Below, one piece after another: positions 24,424-38,900 of a stretch of DNA of 64,000 nucleotides. Under the pieces are notes generated by a model. It searched no databases. It was not told the DNA's origin and was given only the letters and a program-made list of their open reading frames with translations. The stretch comes from Sinonovacula constricta (Eukaryota > Mollusca > Bivalvia > Cardiida > Solecurtidae), in contig CM017568.1 in NCBI GenBank assembly GCA_007844125.1, positions 7,745,573 through 7,809,572 on the forward strand, in the 5' to 3' direction. The translations under genes and the position numbers were made by a program. Numbering within the stretch: the first letter of the stretch is position 1; the number at the start of each line of letters is the position of its first letter.

Positions 24424-24475
24424 CGACTAGCAAGCCTCACAACTCGTGGGTTCGAGTCCCGGTCGGTCGAAAACA
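24424..24475 (+). mobile_element. SINE head fragment (B box) fused to a TG microsatellite
   Basis: CTCACAACTCGTGGGTTCGA followed by GTCCCGGTCGGTCGAAAAC matches the minus-strand SINE at 20530-20700. The body is replaced directly by (TG)n, so either the copy is truncated or the microsatellite grew from its 3' end. Confidence 0.6.
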
Positions 24476-24515
24476 GTGTGTGTGCATGCGTGTGTGTGTG
24501 TGTGTGCGTGCGTGC

Positions 24516-24549
<34 letters not shown>

Positions 24550-24586
24550 GCGTGCGTGCGTGCGTCTGCGTGCGTGTGTGTGTGTT

Positions 24587-24657
<71 letters not shown>

Positions 24658-24678
24658 GTGTGTGCGTGTGTGTGTGTG
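24476..24678. repeat. (TG)n microsatellite with CG interruptions
   Basis: About 200 bp of TG/CG dinucleotides. All three plus-strand frames stay open as Cys-Val runs, which are artefacts. Confidence 0.98.
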
Positions 24679-26479
24679 AAGGTCTTTCAGCTGATCTGAG
24701 GTGTGCCGATAGTTTTTCCCAGACATTTTCGGATGTCTTCCTCCGCCGAATAAATCATTACGTTGCTATAAAATGCTAATGAGTGTGTCGCTTTAAAATA
24801 CAGAATCGAACATAAATAATCGAAACATGTTATAAAGTTAAAAATAGCATACTTCTTACCTGAACTTTGTACTTTAAAGTTCCCAAAGTATAGCACATTG
24901 TGTTAGGTTTCTATCTTATTTTTATTAAGATTCATTAGCTTTCTTTTTTTAGCAATATAAAAAACGAAGGTACTTTATACTTCCGCACTACTGCCAAATG
25001 CTTGACGTTGCCGTAAATTACCTAGCAATTCTAAACCTAAGCGCTGAATTAAGTGCATAAGTAAGTATACTTCAATTCAATGATAATGTAATCCACTTAT
25101 GTAAAACAATTATATCACGATGATAGCACACTTAAAAGTACATCCGAATAGCACATCCGAAAAAAATGATAATAATAATGAAAAAAAAAACAATTGGTTT
25201 ACGTAAAAAAAGACGCTTTACGAAAGTCTAACAAACAAAACATTATTCCTTATACGAAAGATTCCGGTCTTGTTTACCTGATCAACCTTACAGATAAATC
25301 CGCCAGGTATACACTTTTCGCCCTATTCCCGAGACACCTTTCACTTAACACTGTGTGCATTGTTGGCTCTATTGCCCAGTTATCCTCGAGGGATATTCAG
25401 TGATCCACCTAAACCGAATAGTTAACCGGCCGGCTATTCGCCCAAATAGTGCGTAAAACCACATGATACGACTAAAAACTTTAGTCCTTACCAGTTCGTC
25501 GATGCTTGACGAGTGGCGTTTAAAAGGAGTATTATGGAGGGGATAAGCTTCTCGAGACGGGTCCTGGGAAAATATTGTGGCGATGTGTCTGTCTGCATCA
25601 ATATAGTAACAAATAGGACACGGACAGCTGACTTAAGGAGAAGTTGACCCTTCATGAAAACTCCCATACAGTTCAATGACCCGTGATTAGAGCTTAATTC
25701 GGTAATAAAACCAAATTTAATTATAGTACAGATTATTTTATTTTATTTTTTTAATTACAAAATTAGTTTAATTAAATTTTTAAAGTTATGTTATATAAAC
25801 TATAGTTTATAGATTTGCTTTAAAAGTGAATACGGTGCAGACAATGATTAGCGCCGTTTGCAGATGTCTTTTTTCATGTTTCTAACTGCCTGCAATCAAA
25901 TGATTCTTTTAATTCCATGTTAAACCGAGAGTGAACATTAAAATATTCAATGTATGAAGTCTTTAAAGCGTTGATTGTCTTATCTAAAGGTATTAAACCA
26001 TATTAGTCTTAATCCTTTAAGGTATTCTATAATATATTGAAAATCTATAAATAAATAAAAGCTCGTACAATAAAAATAAAACTACGTACAAACCTCGATA
26101 AACAAGTTTATTGTTGTTGTATTAATAGAATATTTAAAATTAACAAAATATAAGTTAAAAAACGATGTACATAATAACTTAAAAAACCTTGATTTGAGGG
26201 AGATTAAAAGACTGTCGTAACCCTCTAAGGTCTCTTATTTTTTTTAAAATATACGGTGCACTTTAACAACCACATTCTGTTCTACAGAATGTACGCCACT
26301 AATTTTTTTTCTTCCATTCTTTCTAGTTAAGTTTAAAATTACAAAAACAAACAAAACAGCTAGAAAAACTCACACCTTGTAAAGTCTGGTAGTCTGATTC
26401 TAGATTAAAGTTATTCACAATTATATTTCTAAGGATGTCTGTGTTGGAGCTTCTAGGTTACCTTGATCTAAGTGTCCTG
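24679..26479. other. No gene seen
   Basis: AT-rich. A stem, CGAATAG...CTATTCG enclosing the palindrome CCGGCCGG, lies at about 25418-25441 in otherwise unremarkable DNA. Confidence 0.45.
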
Positions 26480-27440
26480 AAAACTCACAAGTTTAAACGG
26501 TCTGAATGGAGGAACTGCCTTGGAAGTATCGACACTAAACAGGTTAGGGTTAATGGACCGTTGCCGATTCTTGTCTGTTAACAGGAATTTAAAGGGTCGG
26601 GCTCACGATTTTATGTGTTGTTTTTTTTTTGTATCTGGACTAGATACTGGACATGCTATTGTTTATTGATATTAATTATTGTTTTATAAAATCTGCCTAT
26701 TAGTTTTAATGCACGGTGTCAAATCATCGTAGATGTTATGTTGCAACAATGATGTCTTTCTAACACGACATACTGCATAGACGGCCTTCGGCAATATTAC
26801 AATGAATTCATGGCGAAGTAAAAGGTTTTACTTTAAAAGTGAAAAAAAAACTTCTAAGTGATAATAATGATAATTTTGGTAAAAGATAATGCTATTTTCA
26901 ACACTTTTGAAAACTAATAAGATTCAGATTTTAATGAGCAAATAAAATACCTATAGGTTTTTGTTAAGAAGACAAGAGATGGCCGTGAGCCTCCACTGCT
27001 GGAAGGCATTCTTCATAAAATGCACACACATTTCTGCATTGCACATAAACGGTCTACAAAAACGGAGTTTATTTGAACAGTTTAACCAATCCATCATTTT
27101 TAACGAGCTTAATTAAATTATGGACAATATTTAACTCTTCCCGGCGAGAATACCGTTAAATGTACTTTTACTTATAAAACATGCCGCACTGTAACGCTTT
27201 TGAAAACAATAGGATATCTGAAATGTAAAATAGAGAAATTCCGCGAAAGCATCGACACTACACCGATTTGGGTTTAATGAGCAGTTGTCCAATCTCTCTT
27301 GTTAAGAGGAATTTAAAAGGTCGATCTCACAATCCTGGTGTTTTTATAGCTGTACGAGAAACAAGACATGCTTTGGTTTATGACGTTGTTGTTATTTATT
27401 GTTTCCTTATTTAACGTCAGTATTAATGCATTGTCTTAAG
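26480..27440 (+). repeat. Pair of diverged ~230-bp direct repeats, offset 723 bp
   Basis: Copies at about 26490-26730 and 27215-27435 share ATCGACACTA, GGGTTTAATG/GGGTTAATGG, CTGTTAACAGGAATTTAAAGG / CTTGTTAAGAGGAATTTAAAAGG, GGTCGGGCTCAC/GGTCGATCTCAC and ACATGCTWTTGGTTTAT-like text, in order. A possible third, weaker copy lies near 40175-40265. Confidence 0.6.
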
Positions 27441-27763
27441 CCACTCTTAATTTTAATTACAACAGCGCTTTCCCATTATTAGCTTACCGCGCTTAAAATG
27501 TCAATACATTAAAAGTATGATAAAGTCAGCGTAGGTAAATGTGTAATATATGAAAAATGAAAAATAAAGAATAATTTAGCATTCATGCCGAGACAAACTT
27601 GCCATTGTTCAAAGCTTTCACAAAGGTTAAATAGAAAAAAAATGTTGACGCATGGACACTAGGTAGTTTTTCTTCTGATGAACCTTGGGGCTCGTCGTAT
27701 AATTGGACTATAAAGGACATAGATTTACCTATATTTTTTGTATACGCGCCAGATTTGAGATTC

Positions 27764-27840
27764 GATGATGATGATGATGATGATGATGATGTTGATGATG
27801 ATGATGATGATGATGATGATGACGACGAAGACTACGATGA
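27764..27840. repeat. (GAT)n microsatellite
   Basis: About 20 GAT triplets with one GTT interruption, grading into GACGAC. The poly-Met and poly-His frames are artefacts. Confidence 0.98.
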
Positions 27841-27880
27841 CAATGATTGCATTTATGAAAGATTTTCATAGAGATTTCAC

Positions 27881-27986
<106 letters not shown>

Positions 27987-28582
27987 CGAAAAAACTTGAT
28001 TCAATGTTTAACCATCGTAAATTGTACCAAGCGTTCGAATGGACTACTAATAGCTATGCAAGAGTGATTTATGCTATACCGAGAACATATGGAGAAACAG
28101 TCATTTCCGGCTCTATGTGAATCTTTACAGCTAAAGGTAATACATGAAAATGAGAGAGAGTGTTAGTAATGTTTCTCTCTTCGAACTTGAACAGTGCACG
28201 AGATAACGTTAGCTGTATTGCCGGCGTTTTTGTTAGCGTTATTTTTATCTCTCATAAAACACTGCTTGCTTTGAACTGAATTATAACATTAGACGGTGCC
28301 ATGTTCTGAACTTGTGCATAAAATAAAGCATTGAGCCAACATATTTAAAGATTTATATTATTAATGTTGCAATAACACATAAAGTTCCAAAACTTGTTTT
28401 CACAAGTGTGGCTATACTCTAAGCTTACCTTTATCACTGCGAAATCTGTAATACTTTTTGCAATAATAATTGTAATTAGTAATGTGTAATGGGAATTCAT
28501 TTGTTAAACCCAAACATTGGGGTCGTTTGGATAACTTACATTTCGATAGTTATACCTGGCATGATTACTTTACTTTTCCAAA
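27987..28582. other. No gene seen
   Basis: AT-rich DNA without structure I can name. Confidence 0.5.
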
Positions 28583-28645
28583 TAACATGCGGTGCGCCAG
28601 TGGTTCTACCCAGACATAAATCTTGGGTCTTCCTGCACCATGTTT
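28583..28645 (+). mobile_element. SINE tail fragment
   Basis: TGCGGTGCGCCAGTGGTTCT with ACCCAGACATAAATCTTGGG and TCTTCCTGCACC aligns to the tail of the minus-strand SINE at 20530-20700 (CTGCGGTGGTTCTACCCGGA, then CATTTGTTTGGAGTCTCCCT). The head is not seen. Confidence 0.5.
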
Positions 28646-30140
28646 TAGCTGGACGTCGCCAATAGGACCATAACTGTTCGATGCGATGAAACAAACAAAA
28701 ACAAACAAATTCTAAACACGCCACTACGCTCTAGTTTATCTATAATAATATATGGTGGTTTATGAGAGATATATGGCGGGTACATTTTATATTAGAAAAA
28801 GGAACACGTTTGACAAAGAGAACAAGAGTACAAGAAAATATGTTTTAATATCTGGTTTTAATTATACTATTTTGTTAATGTAGCTTGTTATGTGATTTAT
28901 GTATCAATTAAGGATAGACAACTAAAGACAAATGTGATATCAAACAGCCATAAACTACAACAGTCGTATAAGGTGCGAACGAAATCAGTATGAACACTGG
29001 GAAACAGAATAGAAAACCTATATTGCCGTCAAAGTCATTTAACAGCAGAAAGTCAACAATTTGCAAGTTTGAGTACATCCTGGACAACCTTACTTCACCA
29101 CATAAATAACGATTTATTGTAAGTTAAGAGTTTCCCTTAAACCGAAAGTGGGAAACATAGTGTACACAATTTTAATAGTTTGTTAAATACTTGTTGTAGT
29201 GCTCTGTGTTGACAAGTTTGAAGACGCAATTATCATGCAAAAAGTATCGTGAATCGAACTTAATTCTTAAAATGCATTGATAACTGCCTAACGTAAAGTT
29301 GATATTGGGTTTCTTTCAATTTTAAAACTGTTGAACATCCGGGCTTATAAAGTTATCTGTTAGACACTTACTCATATGCAAAACAAACCAATATAATTTT
29401 TAAACATTAGAACTCCAAAGATGCTTTTGAACCCGTAATTAATTTCTGCTTTATAATGTATTTTTTGTTGCGTTGTTTTGCTCCAAAATAAATATGCCAG
29501 GTAGTGTCTACAGAAGTGAATATAAACCTTTATCTGGAATGTTTATTGGTGTTGTTTTCATCACTTCACATGTTAGTCTGTCTCCCGTCTTGACACAATA
29601 AACAGTGTAAGTTTGCAAATCAGTCGTTTAACAGTTCTCTTAAACTACCAATGTTTCTAAGAATACAATGTAGTTAACTGAATGCATATATAGATATTCT
29701 GGTTTATCAAATTTGCCAATGGTCTCTGTGTTGATCTACATGATCAATTAGCAAATACAACCAACTAAAATCAAGCCTGTAAACCACACTGGCTCAATTT
29801 TAAAGCACTAAACTATTCATGTACAATGTGTGAACTAGAACAGAAGCACACACTCAACCATTCTTTTAAAAATGTTTATTAAATGCTGCACTTTACTTAA
29901 AACAAAATAAAATGTGATTAAAATGTTGATTTAACTTAAATGAATGTTTTATTGTATAAGTACTAAGAATAAGACACACGTGATTTCTCTAAAGTTAAAT
30001 CAAGATTATCACAAAATTTATTAAATTATTAAAGACGTATGTACTTCAACACGATTTTATGTGTTTATCATAAATGACGCTTTATCATCTTTCCTGAAGT
30101 GAAATTCTCCCTGGATGATCTTCGTTTCAATGTATGGTGT
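28646..30140. other. No gene seen
   Basis: AT-rich DNA; no supported frame. Confidence 0.5.
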
Positions 30141-30537
30141 TCAGGACGAAATGATATGTGTGGCTGTGATATTCTGCCCTTTCATGTAATAGACAGGATT
30201 CCGGAAGTCAAGGAGGAACTTAGATATTCTGCCCTTGCGTGTCTTAGACAGGCGGGGTAGATTCTGGGAGTGGCTGTAATATTCTGCCCTTTCATGTCTT
30301 AGACAAGGCGAAATTCAGGGAGGAGCTGTGATATTCTGCCCTTTCATGTCTTAGACAGGACAAAATGCAGGAAGGAACTGTGTTATTCTGCCCTTACATG
30401 TCTTAGGCAGGTGTGTGTGTGTTTGGGGGGAGGTGGGAGGGTATTCAGGGAGTGGCTGTTATATTCTGCCCACTCATGTCTTAGACAGGACGGAATTTAG
30501 GTAGTGGCTGTGTTATTCTAACGTTGAATGTCTTAGT
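30141..30537. repeat. 52-55-bp minisatellite, seven copies
   Basis: Core GTGGCTGTGATATTCTGCCC followed by TTTCATGTCTTAGACAGG and a variable GGAAATTCAGGGA segment. ATATTCTG anchors fall at 30169, 30224, 30279, 30331, 30383, 30461 and 30513. The 78-bp step is caused by a GT/G-rich insertion near 30412-30440. Confidence 0.93.
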
Positions 30538-33500
30538 ACAAAAAAGGAAATGTGGTGTCCCTTCAAACGTCTGTCTAGTAGAGAAAAAAATAAGACCACT
30601 TTCTTAATCAAGTTATCTCTGTTGGCGGTGAAAGTAAGGTGTTTTGTATAGATGTTAATCTTCCTTTTATATTCACTGGTTTGCCTAAAATTTAACAACA
30701 AACTGTTATATATGCTTTACCAACATTGTAATAGCAAATACTGTTTTGTACCAGTTTAACTTGCAATAACATTACTTGTCGAGAACTGCCAGAGATATCT
30801 GATATCATGTCGATCAAAACACTGCAAGGCGCCTTCAAGAAGCTTTGTTTATTGATTGAACGCATTAGAGTGGTTTTTTTCATTTTAAATTTGTTTTTTG
30901 TTGGGGTATTTTTTCAAATTTTATAGGACGTCTATGGAGATTGAAATTAATTCCAAAGTGAATAGACTTGGCATTCCCGGGAGTTATGTACCGTACAACG
31001 TTGTCCTTTATATTTCTTTACGTACAGGTGATTCGACATAACGACAGAAAGTTATAATTATATAAACGTTTGTGTTATATCAACTGCTTCCACTTTTATG
31101 TATAATTTTGTTGGCGTTAGAACACGATTAAGCTGTTCTCATTTGATGAAGAAGTTTTTGGAGTAGAATATTCTAACGGCTTGGTTCATTGATCTTTCCA
31201 TCGTTGTAATAAGAAATGGGTTTCTAGTGCCTTTACTGCAATATTTGATGTTAGAAACAGCTGAGAAATTCGATGTCTATGTCGATCAAAGATTAAATTA
31301 TCTTGTTTAATGATGTATTTCATTAGACATGGTTTAAATCAAAATTGGCTTTGATCTATTATAGGACACCTGCAGGGATTGGCATTTATTACAGGATTTA
31401 TTTGTTGTTTTTTTTTTGCGTAAGCAACATAAACGTATCAGGGCGATTTGCAACCCATAAAAGTTTTGAAAAAAAAAATTCAAACGCAAATATGAACTTG
31501 CTTCCAATGTTTCACCGGATAGAGTAGGGTCACTACACAATAATAATATCGTAGAATGGAAATACTTAAATTCTATAGTAGATTGCAATGCTTTGTGTAT
31601 ATTATATTATTCCAGGACATTATAGTTATTATTTTAGATATACATGTATATGAATTCACGCAATACTTAAATAGCTACACCCTTACGTCATTAGACGGAG
31701 GCTGTAAACGCATAAGGCACGAAGATGAAAGCAAACTAAATGTGTAAATCCATCATTTATGAAAAACATTCTTTTATCACTCATCAAAAAAAAAAATTCT
31801 ACAAAACCACTTTAGTTTACAGGTTGCCTGCGATCATCTACCACCAATCAATGGTACTGGTGCAATGTCATGTCAATATTTACGACATTCTGGCCACATG
31901 TTGCTGGTCTTTGTGATCGTTGTTCAAGGGTGAATACAAGAATCTTGGCGAGGCGTTGAATTAAACAACAATGTCTGAAAAGGTCTTTTATTTGAACACG
32001 GTTTTTAATTTGTTTCTGATAAATTGCTAGCCAGCAGTACATTAAGTTGTACGGTTTTAGTTTGTTGTTTGCTGTTGTTGTTTGTTGTTGTTGTTTTGTT
32101 TTGTTGATTTTTTTGGAGTTGAAGTATCTTTAGAGCTGTCAAAGAACAAATGCTAGTAAATACACCATGTAAAATATCACAATAATGTAAACTGTGAGAA
32201 GTTGTGAAAAATATCTCTGTGGTTGTTTTAACGACTTTATCCACCACAAACATGCCTGCGGCCTATCTCTAATATGAGCCCCGATGACCCTGGTTCTGGC
32301 TCGTTCCTTGTGTAAATATCACCTGGATATCAGCACACTTTGTCATCCGACAAGGGTCCTGTTGTGACAGCTTATCTAAGTGTACTTCCTCACTGCAATT
32401 TACTCATACATGTCAGTCTGTGTCACTCTAGGCTACACTTGTACTTTGAACTGGAAATGATTTATAAACGAATCTGTGATAACTACGTAATTACACCTTA
32501 AAGACATAAATGAAGAACACTAAAACCGTGCGAGACAGTGAGATGCAATATTTAATTTTATTATGGTAGGTTATATATTGATCTTCGACACACTCCTTTC
32601 ATAATCTTCTGATATTTTTAATGAAAACAATAATCGTAGAAAAAAAGACAACAACACATGAGATGAAACAACACATGAAATTAGGTCTGACATTGAGTCC
32701 TAGAAGAGACCTTATTTGACTAATTATTTGACATTTATCTTTTTGGAGGCATGTGTGGCATCTATTTAATGCCCTTCATGAATATATTTGAAAAAAAAGA
32801 AATACACTCAAGAAGAAAGTGATCAATATCTAACATTGTAAGCTAGTTTCATCAAACTTAACAGTACATTCTAGCGGGGATACGTGCCTCTCATTCCGTG
32901 CTGTATCACTTATCGAAGAAAAGCGTATAAACAGAGGCTTCCGCTGCTCTTCTATATAACCAATGGTCTTGAACTGTGACTGAAGTACAGGGTTTCTGGC
33001 TCTTAGGCATCGTCACCTAACCGAACTTCAGCGAATAAATCACGCGCAAATGTTGATGTTTAGCTAAATAGACAGTATATGTCAGCATTTTCAAGATGGT
33101 TAATAGGAATGGTTACTGTTATGACGTTTAGGAAAGGCGTGTTGTATTTACGACAGACAACTGTACATGTATATAAACTTTGAAATTGACCTTCCATTCA
33201 CGATGATAATTTTACATTTACTACAACAATAAACATTATATTATTCCAACAAATCAATAGCTTCTGAAGTTTTGTTCGCCGTTTCCTTTCTATCAACTAA
33301 TGTTTCAAACCATTGCATTCATGGTTTGTTTTGTATTGTTCGAAACTAAAGTTTCATGTTGCTTGTACAAGAGGACTGCTTGCAGAAAGATAATTCCGAA
33401 GCCTGAGCCCCTTTCACTATAACTTATATTTACCATAAATACGGTATGGACTTATGTGTGTGTGTTCTTTTCTACAAATTCTAGCAAATTGATTATTTGT

Positions 33501-34669
33501 CTTTCTTTTGTTTATTTCTGCAATGTTTTTTGTTGTTTATTATTGTTAAGCAAATTTATTTGGGAAAAAGAAAATTAAAATAAACTCGTATATTTTTCAA
33601 TACATTGAATAGGTTGTAAAGTTTTAACATGTTCAGTATTTAATTATTTTCCCATCTGTATACGTTTGGAGAATATTTCATTTAAGCGCATAAGAACAAA
33701 CTAAATACCTTAATATTGATTCCTCACGGCAGTACATGGCACGTTGACTCAGTGTACTGTGTGCCATCATTAACAAACATTTGAATAAACACTAGGTTGG
33801 CATTTCGTACATTATTGTTTGTAGATAATTATTGTACCGTTTACATTGTGGCTTTTCTCAAAGCATAGCATTACTTGTTGTGAAAACTGTAGCATTTGTA
33901 ATAAACAACGAATTTGATGGTCTCATTGGATGACCGCACATTTCAGGGTCGCTTACATAAATAATCCAACCTATAAAATATATGGAATTTCATTAAGGAA
34001 CAAAGACACACTTTTAGTTGCACCTCGTACTTTGATCCCTAAAGGTACGCGCAGTATAGATGTAAAACATGTCATTGCTTCGGCTACAATTCTAACTAAG
34101 GAAGCGTCATAGGAACTGGATTTGTATTGTTTATGTTGGGTTGTCAGTTATCTTGACCAGCATGAGCGAAACTTGTCTTTAGGTTTTTTATTCTATTAAT
34201 AATGATTTGTAAAAATATAGAATTACTTCAAAAATTATGCTTTATGTATGAGAAATGGGCTATTAGTAATCCAACTTGGAGAAATTAAAAAATAAAATAC
34301 ATCTGTAACAGCATGTTTTTCTTTTTCTTTTTATTTCAATGCATCTGGATTTTTTATAAAATATGCCTAATAATTTAACAATTTTAGCTATTTGCATAAA
34401 TTTGTAGGATAGATTAAAGTTCTTTTTTTTCAATCAAACATGTTTTACCTTCCTTAGTTGTACATTTTTCGGAATGGTTGATGCAGAACTATAATTAGCG
34501 TCTGTTATATTCCGTAAAAATGCAATTCATTTGCGACCTTCATCACTGATTAATTGCTGGCAAGGTAAAGTGCAGATTTTGGCTTTTCGCCATCTTTGTT
34601 TTCAGCAAGGTGTCAGCATAAAAACGACACATTAGAAATTGATGACGTAGTTAGACTTTCAAATACCGG
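30538..34669. other. No recognised gene; weak internal duplication
   Basis: AT-rich DNA. Segments near 30725-30815 and 31200-31290 share TTGTAATARSAAATRSKTTT-like text ending in TATGTCGATCAAA, suggesting an old ~470-bp direct duplication. TTG-rich low complexity occurs at 32060-32105. No frame shows a domain. Confidence 0.4.
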
Positions 34670-34674
34670 TACAT

Positions 34675-34862
34675 ACCAAGACGGTCCCCATGGCTGAAAG
34701 GCTACCGACTTGTAATTCTTCAGCAGCCTCACAGGATGAGTAAGAGTCCTGGTCGGCCGAAAATTCTCATATGGGAAAGTTTCTATCTGGGATGCCGTAG
34801 GTCGATGGTACTATCCAGGTAGTTTGGCGATCTTTCGCCACAAATAAAAGCTCAACGTCGCT
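34675..34862 (+). mobile_element. tRNA-derived SINE, related copy
   Basis: The head ATGGCTGAAAGGCTACCGAC resembles a pol III A box, GAGTCCTGGTCGGCCGAAAA sits at the B-box position, and the tail has GTAGGTCGATGGTACTATCC and TTTGGCGATCTTTCGCC. Same order as the SINE at 20530-20700 but diverged. Confidence 0.55.
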
Positions 34863-35301
34863 AGAACGACCAAAATTGTTTCAATGCGACGCATTGCTCA
34901 CATATTTTATATGAAAAAAGTGCTGATGGCTAAACTCATTAACGCTCGAACTAAACTTTCTATGTCTATTATCTTGAAGGCATTTTTTAAAATAATATAT
35001 GTGAGTCATAATGATACAGTCAAAAATGTTTGTTTAACCCATCAGAGAGCGATAAACTGGCAGCAGCTTAAACACGCCAAAGACCGTTATCGTGCGTATA
35101 ACATGTTGGCTCAAAAAAGTAATTTCGTTAAACACTACATCATTCAGAAAACGTCGTCTTGATGCCATTATAGTTAAATTAGTTTCTGAATGTTTGGCCT
35201 TTACAATCTTCACTCACTTACACTGGTCTTAAACAAAAGTATACTTATAAAGCAGAGAAAACCAATCTACATGTAAATATCTAGTGTGGCGGGACACACA
35301 C

Positions 35302-35336
<35 letters not shown>

Positions 35337-38210
35337 CACACACACACACACACACACTACATTCTACGTCGGTCGTTTCAACTTTATCAGTTATACTTTC
35401 CTTTGCATTATTTTAATTCTCCAACTCAACTAAGCTCAGCTTCTTTTAAGTCATTAACGCCTTAATTAACTAAAATAGGGTTTGTATTTATAAGTACGTG
35501 TAACAGTCATCATATTGTGTGCCCTTGTATGACTGTGTTTTGGGCACTTTTACTTGTCTTTTCCTTAGTGTTTTATTTATGCCTGTATTTCTCACCGAGA
35601 AATGTATAATCGCAGATCAAACCAATTAATATTCTCGTACGAACCTGTTTGCGTTACTTAAGATGGTTAATATGTGGCTTATCCGAACTGCTGGCTAAAT
35701 GAAATTACAAAGAGATATAAATTTATAGTTTTTACAAATTAAAATCGTCATCACAAATATTAATCAAAACCCTCCTAAACGAAATATCAACAAGCATAGG
35801 TAAATATAGAGAGAGGTTCAGCAACATGATTGACAACATATTTATTGGTATATACAATGCAATTTGTTCTTTAAAAACAGTTGGCTTGTAAATAAATATA
35901 AAACAGATTTCTCTTAAACCCCAGCTGGCTCGAACTGGAAGGTCATCCCCGTGGGTGTTCGAGCGACCGGGTGTTGACTGTATATGGAAATATGAAAATG
36001 ATACATTGAATTGTCTTGCCAGTTGCTGAAATATAACAGAATTATGCTTTTAATAGTGAAGAAAACTAGTCTAAGTCATTATGGTCAATGAATTGGTTTA
36101 ATGCCACTGTCCACAATCTGTTATTTCCTGATTTCAAGCAATTCAACGTATTTCAGTTCCTTTCGATGTCCTATATTAGGAATTTAGCAACATTATCTTT
36201 TAACCACATTTTTTTCACCCGATCTGCCTGCTTATACCAACATTCCTCGACTGATTTATGAACCGCCTTTCAACAATTTATATTCAGGTATTTGGAAATC
36301 CTGCCACTGTAAAGCTGGTCTCCTATTTCTTATTACCATAATAAGATTTTGTATCACGCTTAATATCTGGTATAAAATATATGCACTTACATTGACTCAA
36401 AGAAATGTGCAGGATGATCAAAAGTGCATTCTTCCATTTTGCTGTTGATTTCAGACACGCGGGTTCTTAGTTCTCGAGATTTAATTAATGGGATTGTTTG
36501 TGTTTGTCAGTGTTTTCCAATGTTTGCCGTCAATTGCTCTACAAGATAACCGCTTCTCTAATGTATTGAACGATATACTTGAAGAGATTTGATATAATGT
36601 CTCAACTATGAATTTGTTTATGTGAGTGCGTGCGCGGGTTCCTGCGCCCGTGCGTCCGTGTGTCTGTGGTTTGTGTATGTTTGTGTGCGTTGTGGATATA
36701 GATTATGATAAAATACAGCATGTTGTTTTTTTTTAATTGAAAAAAATCACTTTTAAACACATATCATGATAATCGAAGCATTGAATAATGTATTATGTTT
36801 GTGCGCAATCAATTGAACAACACGTCCCTTCTGTTTAAAGTGAAATATATTTATTAGGTCATATTCTTTCCCCTTAATTGTTCACTTTGTCAAAAATCTA
36901 GTTTTCGTTCAATACGTGTACCTTCGTCAGCACTTCTGTTTTGATATATGAAGCATCTTGGACGGATTCATTTAAATGTACATAGAAAACTTGCCGCCTC
37001 ACTTCCAGCAGTAGATAGAGACAGACACGCAATTCTTTCTCGTCAGACACATCATTCTTTTCTCGTAACTATGACATAATTAATGTCACAATATATTTAT
37101 CTTATTCTCTTCTCTAAAAATGAGATTTTAAGAACCGAGACATAAAAAGAGTATTCTAGTTTCTCGACACCAATCACTCACATGGTTTGAGCCTCTTAGT
37201 TTGAATCTTCTCACTAAAATGACATCAACATGATCAAGTGATGTTTCTGTATTATTTGCCAATACAGTCGGGACTTTATTATGTATTGTTTATACCTTTA
37301 ATAATCATTTTCCTAAAAGAATTAAGTAAGGCTGCGGCGTAACCTGAAATCTCGACCAATCTACCGCTCTGATAGTGATACGGACTGACCTTGCGTTAGC
37401 ATTAATTTTGTTAAATACGTCAAGAGAAGGGTGTGACAGCTACGCCGAAAGGGTTTCTAGATATTATACTATCTTTGCTTCGTTAAATGTCAAATCAAGA
37501 TCCTCAACCAAAGCTTTAGCTGCCTTGTCTTGTCATTATTGTGGAAAGAAGGCACCAATCAAAGGACTTTTTACATGTAGAACAACCAGCGAACCGCAGG
37601 TCATCTTAAAAAAAATCAAAATCCTCTCCGTCAAAAATCGAACTCGGTGAGAGGTAGAGGAGTCCTACGAGGAACAGTTCTGCGACTCTGCCCCTTGTGA
37701 GGCAGACTATGAAGCCGTTTTACATATGAATGTATATTATTTGCAAAATAAGAACGCTTACAAAATGCCTGACTGCCCCCACGGGGTCTTTGGCTCGGAG
37801 AGTCTTCCATATACTTCGCCTTTGTCCTCGACCTCTGGCCAAGTTCAGCATTCTCTTGAACGACCGTTAGACCAGATTTAATCCTGTTCACTGCAGGCGC
37901 GTATCTGTGTCGTTTTTGAAGTTACGCACAATTACAAGAGAAATAACCTTTGTAGTAATACTTTTGATTATATTCGGTTCTTTTCTAATGAATAACAGGT
38001 AAAATGCGGACATGCGAGGAAAAATATGAACGACTAAAATCCTGACGTGTGTAAGTTTAATCATTTTAAAACCTTTTCAACTTTAATGGTCTGGTAATAA
38101 GATTTTATATCATAGAAGCTACGGAAATAAGATATATCATTCCTAACCCGGTGTAGGTGTTTTAGTGTTTTTGGTACTTTCAGATTTTCGTGTTTTTTTT
38201 CGAACGAAAG
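34863..38210. other. No recognised gene; small microsatellite
   Basis: (AC)n(ACAG)n(AC)n lies at 35295-35357. Frames at 37375-37650 (+) and 37631-37891 (-) are open but show no domain; the plus one has an isolated CHYCGKK string. GGCGCGTATCTG at about 37896 recurs at 41947. Confidence 0.4.
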
Positions 38211-38226
38211 TTACGCACGTGCGTAA
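38211..38226. other. 16-bp perfect palindrome TTACGCACGTGCGTAA
   Basis: An exact palindrome with a central CACGTG, followed at once by a half site (AGTGCGTAA). It could be a bHLH-type site or the centre of a decayed mobile-element terminus. No gene is near. Confidence 0.6.
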
Positions 38227-38900
38227 AGTGCGTAATGGCAGAAACGTGCCTGGTTCACTGTGATGGTCACGTATGCGAAATGTTTAATACTAAACGTGAT
38301 TCACTTAAAGTTTTTACTTAAATAATAAGAGTTGTTTAAATTTTAACATGATTGTCTTGTTAGTTGGCAGAATATTCGGTTAGTGTAGGTAATATATCGG
38401 TTACAGAACCTGACCACAAGGCTATAGACATGTAGGCCCATTTGCCCTCTTTTACTCGCATCTTTATCCCCATGCCAATGGGATTGCACAGTTAATCCGA
38501 ACGCTGAAAATAATGCATTCAGACGTAACAATGTCGTGTCGTAACTGTCAATAAAGCACCAGTATGTGTACAAACTATCGTCTATACGTCTTAATATTCA
38601 ATATCCGATATCTAAAGCAACCCATTGTGTTAAGTATTATGTAACTTTCCGTTCTTTAATCTCGTGTGAAGCGGTAATTAATTACACATGGTGAGTATAG
38701 TCGATTTGACTTCTAACCTATATAGTAATTGCATCAGTGCATTTAGTGGGATTTATTAAAATACTTTATCGTGTCTTAAAATTTGTTTTAACCTTGTACA
38801 AATATCTTAATAACTTAGTACATACCATAAAGATAATGTAGTTTAACATAGTTCAATGAATACTTAGTTAATTCCCTTTATGCTTATAAGATCAGACAAA

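Noticed and set aside
24446..24779. Three overlapping plus-strand Cys/Val-rich open frames
   Set aside because: Pure translation of a (TG)n microsatellite. The same applies to the minus-strand frames at 59574-59982.
37375..37891. Possible zinc-binding protein (CHYCGKK) and opposite-strand frame
   Set aside because: Only one CxxC pair, no second half, no splice signals, and both strands are open at once.
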